Assembly (NCBI RefSeq): GCF_021129175.1
Contig: NZ_JAJOHV010000017.1
Location: forward strand, 123,878 to 187,877
Direction of reading: 5' to 3'
From: Chromobacterium piscinae
Lineage (GTDB): Bacteria > Pseudomonadota > Gammaproteobacteria > Burkholderiales > Chromobacteriaceae
DNA length: 64,000 bases
A program made the translations under genes and the position numbers. Shown here in pieces: positions 63,355 to 64,000 of the stretch. The notes under the pieces are model-generated. The model did not search any database. It was not told the DNA's origin and worked only from the letters and a program-made list of their open reading frames with translations. The first letter of the stretch is position 1, and each line of letters starts with the position of its first letter.

Positions 63355-63999
63355 CTATCTCCTTGTTAATTTATTGTATTCGGTTTGGCTGATTGGGTGA
63401 CCGTGTATGACACCTTGACTACATTCGACTCGCATCAAATTAGTTTCTTTTCCTTCGCTGGCACCAATGACGTCAGGCATAGAGGCAACTTTCCAAGAAG
63501 TGTTTTTCCCGCCCGTTGAAACTGGGGTGCCAGTGGCCCAGGCTGATCGCTCAAGGGCTTGAATATTTACTTCTGGCTTGTATTTTGCGGCACCTGTTTT
63601 GGTACTCTTCACAGTGTCTTTCCACGATGCATTCTTTGATGGGACATGCTTACCTCCATGAGATGTCCAGTCAACCTTGGTTGGGCTGCCGCAAGGATCA
63701 TCTTGTTCGCATGGACAACTAACTGCTTTAGTTCCAGCGTTAGTTTTTTTCTTGCTGAGACCGATGGGGTCTACCCACTCTGTGGGGTTAGGTGCATAGC
63801 TGTGGATGTTAATCCCACCCATCAACCCAATTGGATCCCGCGAAATAAACCGCCCGATCTCCGGATCGTAGTAACGATAACGGTTGTAGTGCAGCCCGGA
63901 CTCGTCGTCATGATACTGCCCCTGGAAGCGGAATGGGTTGCGGATGCCGGCTTTGCCTGCGGCGTCGGCGATGACTTCGCGCGCCTGGCCCCAGGCCTG
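63355..63999 (-). CDS. C-terminal part of an Rhs-family polymorphic toxin (runs off the right edge)
   Basis: At least 214 residues; the frame is open to the window edge. The Rhs core end reads FRFQGQYHDDESGLHYNRYRYYDPEIGRFISRDPIGL, followed by MGGINIHSYAPNPTEWVDPIGLS, where the core is normally cleaved. The variable toxin tip begins after this with KKKTNAGTK and has SHGGKHVPSKNASWKD, RSAWATGTPV and SQGVIHGHPI, His-rich pieces compatible with an RNase-type toxin, but I cannot name the family. The tip DNA is AT-richer than the core, as in swapped tips. Confidence 0.85.
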   Translation of the reverse strand, partial: QAWGQAREVIADAAGKAGIRNPFRFQGQYHDDESGLHYNRYRYYDPEIGRFISRDPIGLMGGINIHSYAPNPTEWVDPIGLSKKKTNAGTKAVSCPCEQDDPCGSPTKVDWTSHGGKHVPSKNASWKDTVKSTKTGAAKYKPEVNIQALERSAWATGTPVSTGGKNTSWKVASMPDVIGASEGKETNLMRVECSQGVIHGHPISQTEYNKLTRR

Positions 64000-64000
64000 G

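Overview
The window is high-GC, densely packed bacterial chromosome. The gene content suggests a betaproteobacterium of the Neisseriales, most like Chromobacterium: EarP next to an EF-P carrying Arg32, tandem methyl-accepting chemotaxis proteins, a formate-lyase operon with FNR/ANR boxes, a subtype I-E CRISPR-Cas locus and an Rhs toxin end. The genus is an inference from gene content; no rRNA or tRNA gene was seen.

Layout. 0-7 kb: efp and earP (minus strand), then a VxrA/VxrB-like two-component system with a DUF2861 partner, and a large secreted glycoside-hydrolase-like protein. 7.1-18.8 kb: a complete I-E locus, array 1 (15 repeats) - cas3 - cas8e - cse2 - cas7e - cas5e - cas6e - cas1 - cas2 - array 2 (31 repeats), all on one strand. 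The two arrays use slightly different repeats but have matching leaders with a 20-nt identical block and an IHF-like site at identical distances from the first repeat. cas8e contains an AT-richer internal block. 18.9-25.6 kb: accessory genes, including a MASE1 sensor-like protein, a three-part alpha/beta-hydrolase/ACBP fusion with a Cys nucleophile, an orphan RebB (R-body) protein, small membrane proteins, a LysR regulator, a DUF2000 protein and a LysE exporter.

25.7-39.0 kb: fourteen minus-strand genes, mostly joined by 4-bp ATGA overlaps. They encode a Gfo/Idh dehydrogenase, two DegT-type PLP aminotransferases, two NUDIX hydrolases, an FAD monooxygenase, three HAD phosphatases, a membrane desaturase-like di-iron enzyme, an MTA-phosphorylase-like enzyme, an MFS exporter, a signal-less binding-protein fold and an aldose epimerase. 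The combination reads as a biosynthetic cluster for an amino-sugar or aminocyclitol product. I cannot match it to a described pathway, and it is the best candidate here for an undescribed system.

39.4-47.6 kb: anaerobic metabolism. sdaC-sdaA (serine uptake and deamination) and focA / pflB / pflA (formate channel, pyruvate formate-lyase and its activase) each have FNR-type boxes upstream, which suggests joint induction when oxygen is scarce. 47.7-56.3 kb: cutC, gamma-glutamyltransferase, a GNAT acetyltransferase, two paralogous chemoreceptors of equal length, and a LytS/LytTR-type two-component operon. 56.4-62.7 kb: an ABC-F ATPase preceded by a 28-residue leader ORF with a very strong ribosome site, a DUF1176 protein, Ogt, a PfkB sugar kinase and an RtcB-family RNA ligase. 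62.7-64 kb: an AT-rich putative immunity gene and the C-terminal end of an Rhs-type polymorphic toxin that runs off the right edge.
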